Origin: Novosphingobium rosa NBRC 15208
GTDB taxonomy: Bacteria; Pseudomonadota; Alphaproteobacteria; Sphingomonadales; Sphingomonadaceae
Reading direction: 5' to 3'
NCBI RefSeq assembly: GCF_001598555.1
Contig: NZ_BCZE01000028.1
Location: 1 to 64,000, forward strand
Length of the DNA: 64,000 bases
The notes beneath the pieces are model-generated. The model searched no databases. It was not told the origin of the DNA and was given only the letters and a program-made list of their open reading frames with translations. The position numbers were made by a program, and so were the translations under genes. Each line of letters begins with the position of its first letter. Positions within the stretch are counted from its first letter, which is position 1. Shown here piece after piece: positions 8,201-18,388 of this stretch.

Positions 8201-9754
8201 ATGAGCATCCGAATGCCCAGCCCTGACACCCTGTTCCCCTTCCCCGCCGCCACCGAGTCGGGCGCCGATTCGCCTGCCAGCCGCGCCATGCCCGCCAACC
8301 TCGAGGCCGAGGCCGCCTTCCTGGGCGCCGTGCTGATCGACAACCGCGTGGTGGAGGAGCTCAACACCCCGCTGGCCCCCACCCATTTCTTCGAGCCGGT
8401 GCATGGCCGCCTCTATGAGCGCATCCTGCAGCTGCTGGACCGCAAGGCGGTGGTCACTCCCGTCACGCTGCGCCCCTATTTCGAGAGCGACGAGGCGTTG
8501 AAGGCGCTGGGCGGCACCGCCTATCTGGCGCGCCTGACCGCTGACGGGCAGGGCCTTGTCGCGCCGCGCGTGCTGGCCGAGCAGATCTACGAACTGGCCA
8601 TGCTGCGCGAGCTGGTGCGCGTGGGCCGCGAGCTGGTCGACAATGCCATCGACACCTCGCAGGAGATCGAGCCGCTGGCCCAGATCGAACGCGCCGAAGC
8701 CGCGCTCTATCAGGTGGCCGAGGGCGCGGGCGGGCAGAGCGAGGCGCAGAGCTTCTCGCAGGCGACGCGCACCGCGATCTTTTCCATTGAAAAAGCGTTC
8801 AATTCGGGCGGCCATGTCTCGGGCAAGACCACCGGCATGAGCAGCGTGAACGCCAAGATCGGCGGCCTCCACGATTCCGATCTTATCATCCTGGCCGGGC
8901 GCCCGGGCATGGGCAAGACCTCGCTGGTGACCAACATCGCTTTCAACACGGCGGACCGCTATCAGAACGATATGGCGATCGGCATCGCGCCGGAGAAGTC
9001 CGTGGGCGCGCCGGTGGCGTTTTTCTCGCTGGAAATGAGCGCCGACCAGCTGGCCACCCGTGTGCTGGCCGAGCAGTCGGGCATTTCCTCGGAAAGCCTG
9101 CGCACCGGCAAGATCAGCCGCGAGGATTTCCAGCAGCTCTCCTTCGCCAGCCAGCGTCTGGCGCAATTGCCTTTGTTTATCGACGATACGCCGGGCCTGA
9201 CCATCGCCGCCCTGCGCGCGCGTGCCCGCCGGTTGAAGCGCCGCCATGACATCGGGCTGGTGATCGTCGACTACCTGCAGCTGCTCTCGGGCACGGGCAA
9301 GGCGGGCGACAACCGCGTGAACGAAATCTCCGAGATCAGCCGTGGCCTCAAGCAGCTGGCCAAGGAGCTGCATGTGCCGGTGATCGCCCTCTCGCAGCTC
9401 AGCCGTGCGGTGGAGCAGCGTGAGGACAAGCGGCCGCTGCTGTCGGACCTTCGCGAATCGGGCTCGATCGAGCAGGACGCCGATATGGTGTGGTTCGTCT
9501 TTCGCGAGGATTACTACCACAAGGCCCGCGAGCCCAAGGAGCCCACCGCCAGCGACCCCATCGCCGTCCACGAGCAGCACAACCAGTGGGCGCAGGAAAT
9601 GGAGCGCCTGAACGGTCTGGCCGAGCTGATCGTGGCCAAGCAGCGCCATGGTTCCACCGGCAAGGTGCGCCTGCGCTTCGAGGCCCGGATCACCAAGTTC
9701 AGCGATCTGGCGCCCGAGGATATGGCCGGTTACGGGCAGGATGACGATGAGTGA
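8201..9754 (+). CDS. dnaB: Replicative DNA helicase
   Basis: The protein is 517 aa. The DnaB N-terminal domain (about residues 28-130) starts with MPANLEAEAAFLGAVL. The RecA-like ATPase core has Walker A GRPGMGKTS near 232, Walker B VIVDYLQLL near 354, and the helicase motifs SLEMSADQLATR and DLRESGSIEQDADMV. It unwinds the fork as a hexamer on the lagging strand. There is a small insert between H1 and H1a (YQNDMAIGIAPEKSVG), a common alphaproteobacterial feature as far as I know. The reading frame is open far upstream over the UPF0262 gene; the start is placed at 8201 or 8213, both without a clear ribosome-binding site. Confidence 0.95.
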   Translation: MSIRMPSPDTLFPFPAATESGADSPASRAMPANLEAEAAFLGAVLIDNRVVEELNTPLAPTHFFEPVHGRLYERILQLLDRKAVVTPVTLRPYFESDEALKALGGTAYLARLTADGQGLVAPRVLAEQIYELAMLRELVRVGRELVDNAIDTSQEIEPLAQIERAEAALYQVAEGAGGQSEAQSFSQATRTAIFSIEKAFNSGGHVSGKTTGMSSVNAKIGGLHDSDLIILAGRPGMGKTSLVTNIAFNTADRYQNDMAIGIAPEKSVGAPVAFFSLEMSADQLATRVLAEQSGISSESLRTGKISREDFQQLSFASQRLAQLPLFIDDTPGLTIAALRARARRLKRRHDIGLVIVDYLQLLSGTGKAGDNRVNEISEISRGLKQLAKELHVPVIALSQLSRAVEQREDKRPLLSDLRESGSIEQDADMVWFVFREDYYHKAREPKEPTASDPIAVHEQHNQWAQEMERLNGLAELIVAKQRHGSTGKVRLRFEARITKFSDLAPEDMAGYGQDDDE

Positions 9755-9766
9755 TGAGACGAATCC

Positions 9767-9795
9767 TTGACTTTTGGGGCTTCGCTGCCTAGCTG
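9767..9795 (+). promoter_or_regulatory. rpoZ: Candidate sigma-70 promoter for rpoZ
   Basis: TTGACT at 9767-9772 is followed after 17 bp by TAGCTG at 9790-9795. The -35 box is good and the -10 box is weak. It lies in the 86-bp gap between dnaB and rpoZ, about 45 nt ahead of the start codon. Confidence 0.4.
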
Positions 9796-9840
9796 CTCTA
9801 TTCCCGAGAGATTCTCGCAGCCCTTTTTACGGAGTGCTCC

Positions 9841-10185
9841 ATGGCACGCGTCACCGTCGAAGATTGCGTCGACAAGATTCCCAACCGTTTCGATCTCGTG
9901 CTGCTGGCCGCCCAGCGCGCCCGCGAAATCTCGGGCGGCGCCGAGCTGACCCTTGAGCGCGACCGCGACAAGAACCCGGTCGTCGCCCTGCGCGAAATCG
10001 CCGAAGAGAACGTCACCCCCAAGGTGCTGAAGGAAGCCCTCGTCACCTCGCTGCAGCGCGTGCTGCCCGATGACGACGATGAGGTGGATGACATCGGCTC
10101 GCTCTCGCAGCAGGCCGAAGCGCTGCGCATCACCGCCGCCGCGCCGGTGCGCAACACCTCGCTGGGTGGCGATTACGACGGCTGA
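9841..10185 (+). CDS. rpoZ: DNA-directed RNA polymerase omega subunit
   Basis: The protein is 114 aa. It starts [20 protein letters not shown], followed by [15 protein letters not shown] and the [12 protein letters not shown] block, which is the complete omega signature. Omega wraps the beta-prime C-terminus and aids assembly and ppGpp response. The acidic C-terminal tail ([10 protein letters not shown]) is usual in this group. The ATG has GGAG 7 nt upstream. A clear intrinsic terminator follows at 10212. It appears to be monocistronic. Confidence 0.97.
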   Translation: MARVTVEDCVDKIPNRFDLVLLAAQRAREISGGAELTLERDRDKNPVVALREIAEENVTPKVLKEALVTSLQRVLPDDDDEVDDIGSLSQQAEALRITAAAPVRNTSLGGDYDG

Positions 10186-10211
10186 TTTGCGTTAGCCGCT
10201 GTTTTCACAAG

Positions 10212-10246
10212 ACCCCGCCGGGCTTTGGCCTTGGCGGGGTTTTTGT
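10212..10246 (+). terminator. rpoZ: Intrinsic terminator of rpoZ
   Basis: CCCCGCC (10213-10219) pairs with GGCGGGG (10233-10239) and is followed directly by a run of T. It lies 27 nt after the rpoZ stop codon, before repeat R3. Confidence 0.85.
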
Positions 10247-10265
10247 TTGTTTTGCGGGTTTAGAT

Positions 10266-10491
10266 GCGAGGGCCATCGCCCTCGCGCTCCCTTTACTGCC
10301 TGCGTTGCGCATCGGGTTCAGCCTTGCGCCCAGCTTGCTGCACCGCAGGCAGTATTCCCCGCCCCGCGCCGATGAAGCAAAAGCCTGCGGCGCCATAGGC
10401 CACGCAGGTGGATAGATCGCGCTCAACGACCGTGCACCACTGCCCTTGCACCGGAAGACGTCATGGGAGCGCGAGGGGGTAACCCCCTCGC
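10266..10491 (+). repeat. R3: interspersed hairpin-ended element, complete forward copy
   Basis: It has the left hairpin with GCTCCCTTTACTGCCTGCG, central arms CACCGCAGGC and GCCTGCGGCG, right arm GGAAGACGTCATGGGAGC, and the right hairpin with the TAA loop. It lies between convergent rpoZ and ftsH, each of which already has its own intrinsic terminator, so here the element is not needed for termination. With the terminators it fills the 396 bp between 10185 and 10582. Confidence 0.92.
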
Positions 10492-10524
10492 ATTTTCCTT
10501 CCTTCAAATCCCCTGAAACGCGAA

Positions 10525-10558
10525 CAAAAGAAAACGCCCCGGAAAACCTCCCGGAGCG
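10525..10558 (-). terminator. ftsH: Intrinsic terminator of ftsH
   Basis: Read on the minus strand, CGCTCCGG pairs with CCGGGGCG (one G-T pair) around an 8-nt loop, and TTTTCTTTTG follows. It begins 23 nt beyond the ftsH stop codon. Confidence 0.8.
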
Positions 10559-10581
10559 CCTTCCCTCGCTGTCCTTGAAAA

Positions 10582-12534
<1,953 letters not shown>

Positions 12535-12627
12535 CGCGCGGTCCTTTCCAGAAGCTCAATGTAGGAGCCCGGCGCTGAATGACAAGCTAACACGCGCAGC
12601 GGATTCGCACAGGATTGCAGAAGCACT

Positions 12628-12668
12628 GCGGGCGGGAATGCTTAACGCACCCCGCCCGCGTCTTTTTA
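12628..12668 (+). terminator. Intrinsic terminator facing away from ftsH (opposite strand)
   Basis: GCGGGCGGG (12628-12636) pairs perfectly with CCCGCCCGC (12651-12659), followed by GTCTTTTTA. The T-run is only on the plus strand. No plus-strand gene ends here; the only transcript it could stop is one running antisense to the 5' end of ftsH. Confidence 0.65.
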
Positions 12669-12672
12669 TAGC

Positions 12673-12755
12673 ACGGCACCGGCCCGCTTCCCCGGCCTGG
12701 CTACCCATCGCGGTATGCTGTGGGTGGCCGGGCCGGGGGAGCGGGCCGGTGCCGT
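12673..12755. repeat. Long 25-bp inverted repeat between ftsH and the CsgG-like gene
   Basis: Arms 12673-12697 and 12731-12755 match over 25 bp with a single A/G mismatch (a wobble pair in RNA), leaving a 33-nt loop. The arm begins ACGGCACCGGCCCGC. It lies 35 nt past the stop of the CsgG-like gene and about 140 nt before ftsH on the minus strand. There is no T-run after it on the minus strand. It could protect the 3' end of one transcript or shape the ftsH leader. Confidence 0.85.
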
Positions 12756-12789
12756 CTGCGCCTTCGCCGTCAGACGAAGGCGCCACAGA

Positions 12790-13776
12790 TTACTGCCCCG
12801 AGGGCGTCGGCCCCAGCTTGGTGTTCAGCACCCAGCCCACATTGTCGTTTTCGTCGGCCACTTCCCACCACAGGCCCTGCTTGTTGCCGGTGGGATAGAG
12901 GATCGCGCCGGGCGCCAGGCTGCGCACGGTGGCGCCGGTGGCGGCGGGCGTCTTGCGCATCACCACCGGGGCGATGGCCTGGAAGGTCTTGGCGGGGGTC
13001 GCCTCGGCGGTGCCCGTCGCGCCCTGCTGGATGCCGCCCAGCTGGTTGACCAGCTTGGCATAGGCGTCGAGGAAAGCCATGGTCACGATGCGACCGATAT
13101 CGGTGTTGTCATAGCCGCCGCCGACCAGACCCACCGCGCCGCTGCCGAAGAAGCCGCCGCCACCGCCGCCGAAGCTGATGCTGTTCTTGGCGGCATAGCC
13201 CTCGGTGGTGGCGATGGTTTCGGTGGTGCGCACATTGGTGACGGAAAGCACGGTGTTGGCCTCCATCTTGCGGCTGTGGATGCCGCCCAGCACCGCGCCG
13301 AAGCCGCCGCCGACCAGACCGCCGAGGCCAGCGCCGATGCGCGAGCCCGAGGCATTGCCATTGGCGGCCTGCACCTCGGCCTGAAGCACGTAATCGGCGG
13401 CCTTGATCTGGCCCTGGCCGACATTGGAGCCGCGCTGATGGCCCAGATCGCCCGCGATATCGCGCTCACGCTGGGCGGCCTGCAGGCCCGAGCCGCGGTC
13501 GACCAGATTGAAGCAGCCCGAACGCTGCACGATCACCTTGAGCAGCTTCTGCGGCGGGGCCAGATTGTACTGGGTCCAGCCGCGCGCATCGTCGCCGTCG
13601 ACAATGGAGATGGTGCCCAGCTTGCGCGTGCAATGCGGCACATCGTCCAGCGCCTGACGCTGCGCCTTTTCCGCCTTGGAGGGCGCGGCCTGCGCCAGAG
13701 CGACATCGGGCGCCATCAGGGCAAGCGTGGAAACAGCAGCCGAAAAGGCCGTCACGGCGTTCAGGATCTTGTGCAT
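12790..13776 (-). CDS. Secreted CsgG/HfaB-like protein with C-terminal SH3-like domain
   Basis: The protein is 328 aa. Residues 1-29 are a signal peptide ending ALAQA; there is no lipobox. The central part has the CsgG-type pattern: LLKVIVQRSGCFNLVDRG, then YVLQAEVQ and TTVLSVTNVRTTE-like strands (seen as NTVLSVTNVRTTETIATTEG). A glycine-rich stretch (about 195-215) is followed by a C-terminal SH3-like region (VRSLAPGAILYPTG through WWEVADENDNVGWV). CsgG relatives form outer-membrane pores or assembly factors. The combination with an SH3-like tail suggests cell-wall contact. GGGGG lies 5 nt from the ATG. No partner genes adjoin it. Confidence 0.7.
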   Translation of the reverse strand: MHKILNAVTAFSAAVSTLALMAPDVALAQAAPSKAEKAQRQALDDVPHCTRKLGTISIVDGDDARGWTQYNLAPPQKLLKVIVQRSGCFNLVDRGSGLQAAQRERDIAGDLGHQRGSNVGQGQIKAADYVLQAEVQAANGNASGSRIGAGLGGLVGGGFGAVLGGIHSRKMEANTVLSVTNVRTTETIATTEGYAAKNSISFGGGGGGFFGSGAVGLVGGGYDNTDIGRIVTMAFLDAYAKLVNQLGGIQQGATGTAEATPAKTFQAIAPVVMRKTPAATGATVRSLAPGAILYPTGNKQGLWWEVADENDNVGWVLNTKLGPTPSGQ

Positions 13777-13948
13777 GGAACCCCCGTTGTCGCCGGCCCC
13801 GGGGGAGACCGGCCTTAATACTTCGGGGAGCGCTGTGCCAGAAGCTGCACCTAAGAATCAATAAAAATTACATAGAAGGGCTGCGGCTTGTCGCAGAGTT
13901 CAAGACCCTATGCGTAATCATCTTGCACGCTTTGCTAAACGGCGCGCG

Positions 13949-14557
13949 TCAGGCCCCATGCCGCTTGAGGAGGAACACGGCATGTTCGGCGCGCCAATTG
14001 GCGGCGGCGGCTCCGGTTAACGCATCGCCTTCCAGAAACCATGCGCCTTCGACGGCAATGCCCCGCGATCCTACGAAATCGCGGAAGTCGGCAACGGTAA
14101 GATGGTGAATATTCGGCGTTTCATACCACGCCACCGGCAGCAACCGAGTGACAGGCATGCGCCCGCCCCACAGCAGCGAGAGCCGCACCCGCCAATGCGC
14201 GAAATTGGGAAAGCTGACGAAAGCGCGCCGCCCGATGCGCAGCAGTTGCTCCATCACCAGATCGGGGCGCTTGGTGGTCTGCAGCGTCTGCGAGAGGATG
14301 GCGTAATCGAAACTGTCGTCGGGGTAGAAGGACAGGTCGGTGTCGGCATCGCCCTGAATCGCGGACAGGCCACGCGCCACGCAGGCCGCGACATTGGCCG
14401 GCTCCAGCTCCAGCCCGCGCGCGTCGCAATCGCGTCCGTCGCGCAGGGCCGCCATCAGCGTGCCGTCGCCGCAGCCAACATCGAGCACGCGGGCGCCGGG
14501 CGCGACATTCTGGGCGATCACCGCCAGATCGGGGCGCAACACATCGGAAGAACTCAT
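13949..14557 (-). CDS. metW: Methionine biosynthesis protein MetW
   Basis: The protein is 202 aa, a class I methyltransferase-like fold with the motif VLDVGCGDGTL near residue 24, then LELEPANVAACVARGL and the MetW-specific run SQTLQTTKRPDLVMEQLLRIG. MetW works with MetX in homoserine acylation in many proteobacteria. Its start overlaps the metX stop by 4 nt (ATGA), so the two are translationally coupled. Confidence 0.93.
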   Translation of the reverse strand: MSSSDVLRPDLAVIAQNVAPGARVLDVGCGDGTLMAALRDGRDCDARGLELEPANVAACVARGLSAIQGDADTDLSFYPDDSFDYAILSQTLQTTKRPDLVMEQLLRIGRRAFVSFPNFAHWRVRLSLLWGGRMPVTRLLPVAWYETPNIHHLTVADFRDFVGSRGIAVEGAWFLEGDALTGAAAANWRAEHAVFLLKRHGA

Positions 14558-15702
14558 CGCAGCAGAAATCCTTCGATCACCCGGTCGAGCGCGGGCACGT
14601 CGAGCAGGAAGCTGTCATGGCCGAAGGGCGCGGACAGCTCCATAAAGGACACCGGGGCCCCCGCCGCATTCAGCGCATGGGCGATGGTCCGCGATTCGCT
14701 GGTGGGGTAGAGCCAGTCGGTGTCGAAAGAGACGAGACAGAAGCGCGAATGCACGCCCTTGAAGGCCTCGGCAAGGCGGCCCGGGTGGTCGTCCTCGCCG
14801 TGCCCCTCGGCGAGGTCGAAATAGCTCATCGCCTTGGTGATGTAGAGGTAGGAATTGGCATCGAAGCGCCCGGTGAAGCTTTCGCCCTGATAGCGCAGAT
14901 AGCTCTCCACCTGAAAATCCGCGCCAAAGCCGAAGCTCTTGGCCTGCCCGTTCTGCAGCCGCCGCCCGAATTTCTCCGACAGCGTGGCTTCGGACAGATA
15001 GGTGATATGCGCCGCCATCCGCGCCACGGCCAGACCCGCATCGGGGCTTTTGCCAGTGCCATGGTAAGCGCCGCCCTGCCACTCGGGATCGGCCATGATC
15101 GCCTGACGGCCCAGCTCCTGAAAGGCGATGTTCTGCACCGGCATCGCCGCCGTGCTGGCCAGCACCAGCACGCGCCTGGCCAGATCGGGCCAGTGCACCG
15201 AGAGCGACAGCGCCTGCATCCCGCCCATGCTGCCGCCGATCACGGCATAAAGGTTCTCCACCCCCAGGGCTTTCAGCAGCAGCACATGCGCGCGCACCAT
15301 ATCGCGGATGGTGATGACCGGGAAACGCGGGCCATAGGGCAGGCCATCGGGCGCCAGACTGCCGGGGCCCGTGGTCCCCATGCAACTGCCCAGCACATTG
15401 GGGCAGATCACATAGAAACGGTCGGTGTCGATCGGCAGGCCGGGGCCGACCATGCGGCTCCACCAGCCGGGCTTGCCGGTGATGGGATGCGGCGTGGCGA
15501 GATGCTGATCTCCGGTGGTGGCGTGGCAGACCAGGATGGCGTTGTCGCGCGCTTCATTGAGCGTGCCATAGGTTTCATAGGCGATGCGCACGCCATGCAG
15601 CACCTGCCCGCCGTCCAGCTCCAGCGGCTGGTCGAGGTCATATGTGGCGCCGACTGCGTTAAGGGGGGTCTCGATGGGCAGGATCGCGCTGGTGTCTGAC
15701 AT
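14554..15702 (-). CDS. metX: Homoserine O-acyltransferase (acetyltransferase type)
   Basis: The protein is 382 aa, an alpha/beta hydrolase fold. The oxyanion region GTTGPGSLAPDG, the nucleophile elbow GGSMGGMQAL (Ser near 156) and the final catalytic His in FGHDSFLLD are all present. It activates homoserine by acylation, the first committed step to methionine. The ATG at 15702 is preferred over the one at 15756, which would add 18 unconserved residues. No SAM-II riboswitch could be recognised in the leader, but two strong hairpins lie upstream (15769-15856). It forms an operon with metW and is divergent from hisC. Confidence 0.95.
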   Translation of the reverse strand: MSDTSAILPIETPLNAVGATYDLDQPLELDGGQVLHGVRIAYETYGTLNEARDNAILVCHATTGDQHLATPHPITGKPGWWSRMVGPGLPIDTDRFYVICPNVLGSCMGTTGPGSLAPDGLPYGPRFPVITIRDMVRAHVLLLKALGVENLYAVIGGSMGGMQALSLSVHWPDLARRVLVLASTAAMPVQNIAFQELGRQAIMADPEWQGGAYHGTGKSPDAGLAVARMAAHITYLSEATLSEKFGRRLQNGQAKSFGFGADFQVESYLRYQGESFTGRFDANSYLYITKAMSYFDLAEGHGEDDHPGRLAEAFKGVHSRFCLVSFDTDWLYPTSESRTIAHALNAAGAPVSFMELSAPFGHDSFLLDVPALDRVIEGFLLR

Positions 15703-15768
15703 GATGGCGCACGACTTGGGACTTTGCCCCCGCCCTGTCAATTGCGAGCGTGGCAAAGCTGCGCCGAA

Positions 15769-15812
15769 GCATTTTCGAGTTGCCCGGCCACGGGCAACGG
15801 CTCGGAAAATGC
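15769..15812. repeat. Nested hairpin in the metX-hisC divergent region
   Basis: The outer arms GCATTTTCGAG and CTCGGAAAATGC pair with one bulged base and enclose an inner perfect stem TTGCCCG/CGGGCAA with a 4-nt loop. It is about 67 bp upstream of metX. It could be a REP-type palindrome or part of a leader RNA. Confidence 0.7.
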
Positions 15813-15825
15813 GGCCACGAAAAAC

Positions 15826-15856
15826 AGATCATTTTCACCTCATGTGAAAATGATCT
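15826..15856. promoter_or_regulatory. 13-bp perfect inverted repeat before hisC
   Basis: AGATCATTTTCAC (15826-15838) and GTGAAAATGATCT (15844-15856) pair perfectly around 5 nt. It ends 15 nt before the hisC ATG, where a ribosome-binding site would be expected, and none is seen. It could be an operator or an RNA hairpin controlling hisC. Confidence 0.6.
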
Positions 15857-15871
15857 AGAGCCCCCCGCATC

Positions 15872-16966
15872 ATGAGCAAGCGTCCCGAACCCAAATCATG
15901 GATCAGCGCGATCCACGCCTATGTCCCCGGCAAGAGCAAGGGCAATGATGGCAAGCCGTTGATCAAGCTGTCGGCCAATGAGAACCCGCTGGGCACCAGT
16001 CCTGCGGCGCTGGAGGCGCGCGCCCATGCCGCCGCCCCGGCGCTCTATCCCGATCCCGACAGCAAGGATCTGCGCGAGGCTCTGGGCCAGCTGAACGGCA
16101 TCGATTCCTCGCGCATCGTGATGGGCACGGGCTCTGACGAATTGCTGCATATCGCCGCGCAGGCCTATGCCGGGCCGGGGGACGAGATCATCTATGTCCG
16201 CTACGGCTTCTCGGTCTATGATATCGCCGCGCGGCGTTGCGGGGCGGTGCCCGTGGTGGCGCCCGATCTGGATTACGGCACCGATGTCGACGCCCTGCTG
16301 GCGCTGGTGACCGACAAGACCCGCGTGGTCTTCGTGGCCAACCCCAACAACCCCACCGGCAGCTACCTGCCCAAGGGCGAGATCGCCCGCCTGCATGCCG
16401 GCCTGCCCGGCGATGTGCTGCTGGTGATCGATCAGGCCTATGCCGAATATGTCGCGCCGGAAGACGAGGATGGCGCGCTGGCGCTGGCCGAGGCGCATGA
16501 GAATGTGCTGGTGACGCGCACCTTCTCGAAAATCTACGGCCTTGCGGGCGAACGCCTTGGCTGGGCCACGGGCGCGGCGCCGCTGGTCGATGCGCTGAAC
16601 CGTATTCGCGGGCCCTTCAACCTGTCGAACAGCGCGCAGGCCATGGGGCTGGCGGCAGTGGCGGATCAGGCTTTCGTGGAAAGCTCGCGCGTCCACAATC
16701 TGGTCGAGCGCACCCGTTTCGTGGAGCAACTCAACGCCCTGTCGAACCATGGCGTGCGCCCACTGCCCAGTCAGGCGAACTTCGTGCTAATCCTGTTTCA
16801 GGGCAAGCTGACGGCGGAAACGGTCTACAACGGCCTGATGGAGCACGGCTACATCACCCGCTGGCTGCCGGGGCAAGGCCTGCCCGATGCGCTGCGCATC
16901 ACCATCGGCACGGCAGCGCAGATGGATGAGATCGCGCAGGCCATCCGCTCGATGGCCAACGCATGA
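15872..16966 (+). CDS. hisC: Histidinol-phosphate aminotransferase
   Basis: The protein is 364 aa, a PLP enzyme of fold type [16 protein letters not shown] near residue 30, [18 protein letters not shown] and the PLP-lysine segment [17 protein letters not shown] (Lys near 220) are all present. It makes histidinol phosphate and in alphaproteobacteria often also serves aromatic amino-acid synthesis. The next gene, a prephenate dehydrogenase overlapping by 4 nt, supports an aromatic (tyrosine/phenylalanine) role here, since the other his genes are not nearby. No ribosome-binding site is evident. Confidence 0.93.
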   Translation: MSKRPEPKSWISAIHAYVPGKSKGNDGKPLIKLSANENPLGTSPAALEARAHAAAPALYPDPDSKDLREALGQLNGIDSSRIVMGTGSDELLHIAAQAYAGPGDEIIYVRYGFSVYDIAARRCGAVPVVAPDLDYGTDVDALLALVTDKTRVVFVANPNNPTGSYLPKGEIARLHAGLPGDVLLVIDQAYAEYVAPEDEDGALALAEAHENVLVTRTFSKIYGLAGERLGWATGAAPLVDALNRIRGPFNLSNSAQAMGLAAVADQAFVESSRVHNLVERTRFVEQLNALSNHGVRPLPSQANFVLILFQGKLTAETVYNGLMEHGYITRWLPGQGLPDALRITIGTAAQMDEIAQAIRSMANA

Positions 16967-17871
16967 GCGACGCACCGTTTCGCAAAGTCGCGATCATCGG
17001 TCTCGGCCTGCAGGGCGGCTCGATCGGCCTCGCCCTGCGCGAACACGCCCCCGCCATCGCCACCACCGGCTATGACCGTAACCCCGACACCCGCGCCCGC
17101 GCCGCCGAGCGCGGTCTGGTCGGCCATGTTGCGGGAACAGCCGCCGAGGCCGTGGCCAATGCCGATCTGGTCATCTTCTGCGTCCCCCCCATGGCCATGG
17201 GCGATGCCGCGCGCGAATGCGCCCCGGCCCTCGCCCCCGACGCGCTGATTTCCGACGTCGGCTCCAGCAAGGTCAGCGTCGCCCGCGCACTGGGCGAGGC
17301 CCTGCCCCATCATCTGGTGATCCCGGCGCACCCCGTCGCGGGCACCGAGAACTCCGGGCCGGACGCGGGCTTTGCCTCGCTGTTTCAAGGCCGCTGGTGC
17401 ATCATCACCCCGCCCGAAGGCGCGGATGCCGCCAAGGTCCAGAGCCTCTCCGCCCTGTGGCAGAGCATCGGCGCCAAGGTGGAGGTCATGGATGCCGCGC
17501 ACCATGATCTGGTCCTCGCCATCACCAGCCATCTGCCGCATCTGATCGCCTACACCATCGTCGGCACTGCGGACGATCTGCAGGAGGTGACCCAAAGCGA
17601 GGTCATCAAATATTCCGCCGGCGGCTTCCGCGATTTCACCCGCATCGCCGCATCGGACCCCACCATGTGGCGCGACGTGTTCCTCTCCAACCGCGACGCC
17701 GTGCTGGCCATGCTGCAGGTCTTCACCGAGGATCTGACCGAGCTGCAAAAGGCCATCCGCCTCGGCGACGGCGACAAGCTGTTCGACCACTTCGCCCGCA
17801 CCCGCGCCATCCGCCGCTCGATCATCGAGCAAGGGCAGGATGATGCTCGGCCGAATTTCGGACGGCAGTAA
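16963..17871 (+). CDS. tyrA: Prephenate/arogenate dehydrogenase family protein
   Basis: The protein is 302 aa. An N-terminal Rossmann motif [15 protein letters not shown] lies at about residues 9-23, DVGSSK and [14 protein letters not shown] follow (the substrate-binding His block), and an all-helical C-terminal domain has [12 protein letters not shown]. It oxidatively decarboxylates prephenate or arogenate in tyrosine synthesis; which substrate it uses is not decided by sequence. It overlaps hisC by 4 nt (ATGA). Repeat R4 starts 24 nt after the stop codon. Confidence 0.9.
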   Translation: MSDAPFRKVAIIGLGLQGGSIGLALREHAPAIATTGYDRNPDTRARAAERGLVGHVAGTAAEAVANADLVIFCVPPMAMGDAARECAPALAPDALISDVGSSKVSVARALGEALPHHLVIPAHPVAGTENSGPDAGFASLFQGRWCIITPPEGADAAKVQSLSALWQSIGAKVEVMDAAHHDLVLAITSHLPHLIAYTIVGTADDLQEVTQSEVIKYSAGGFRDFTRIAASDPTMWRDVFLSNRDAVLAMLQVFTEDLTELQKAIRLGDGDKLFDHFARTRAIRRSIIEQGQDDARPNFGRQ

Positions 17872-18032
17872 GAGGTTTAAGAAGAAGGATAAGTGCGAGG
17901 GGATTATCCCCTCGCGCTCCCATTATTGTCTACGTTACGCGTCGGGTTCGGCCTTGCGCCTGGATTGCCGCGCTGCAGGCTTTCATATCGCCAGCGCAGC
18001 CCATCCGTCACAGATTCACGGCCTGCGGCGCA

Positions 18033-18353
18033 TCAGTGCTGGGCGGACAGCTTCATCAGCACCAGCCCACTCACGATCAGCAGTGCGGCAGCGGCGCGCA
18101 TCACTGTCAGGGCTTCTCCCAGCACCACGATGCCTGCCAGAAAGGCGCCAACGGCTCCGATCCCTGTCCAGACGGTGTAGGCCGTGCCAAGCGGCAAGGA
18201 CCGCATGGACCATGACAGCAACCCGAAGCTGCCGATCACCCCGACGATGGTGATGACACTCGGCCAGAAGCGGGAAAATCCCTGCGACTGCTTCATGGCA
18301 GTCGCCCAGATGACTTCAAGCAAACCGGCGATAATCAGAAAAAACCAGGCCAT
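18033..18353 (-). CDS. sugE: Small multidrug resistance family exporter, SugE/Gdx type
   Basis: The protein is 106 aa with four membrane helices. The conserved Glu is in GLLEVIWATAMK near residue 14; KQSQGFSRFWPS and TAYTVWTGIGAVGAFL are typical of the SugE/Gdx branch, which exports guanidinium ion as a proton antiporter (family knowledge), rather than the EmrE drug branch. It works as an antiparallel dimer in the inner membrane. The gene lies wholly inside repeat element R4, on the opposite strand, with its stop codon 1 nt from the central arm. A hairpin with an ACGG loop sits in its leader (18375). Confidence 0.85.
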   Translation of the reverse strand: MAWFFLIIAGLLEVIWATAMKQSQGFSRFWPSVITIVGVIGSFGLLSWSMRSLPLGTAYTVWTGIGAVGAFLAGIVVLGEALTVMRAAAALLIVSGLVLMKLSAQH

Positions 18354-18374
18354 GGCCGCATCCTTCGAAAACCG

Positions 18375-18388
18375 CCGGGCCGTCCCGG
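18375..18388 (-). promoter_or_regulatory. CCGGG-ACGG-CCCGG hairpin in the sugE leader (possible half of a guanidine-II riboswitch)
   Basis: On the minus strand CCGGG, loop ACGG and CCCGG form a perfect 5-bp stem with an ACGR tetraloop, 21 nt before the exporter start. Guanidine-II (mini-ykkC) riboswitches consist of two such hairpins and commonly precede SugE/Gdx genes (established knowledge). I see only one clear hairpin, so this is tentative. Confidence 0.3.

Noticed and set aside
8174..9649. Long minus-strand open frame (491 codons) opposite dnaB
   Set aside because: GC-rich codon shadow of dnaB; no domain or ribosome-binding site.
15703..15871. SAM-II or other methionine riboswitch ahead of metX
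   Set aside because: The hairpins present do not show the SAM-II pseudoknot sequence pattern as far as can be judged by eye.
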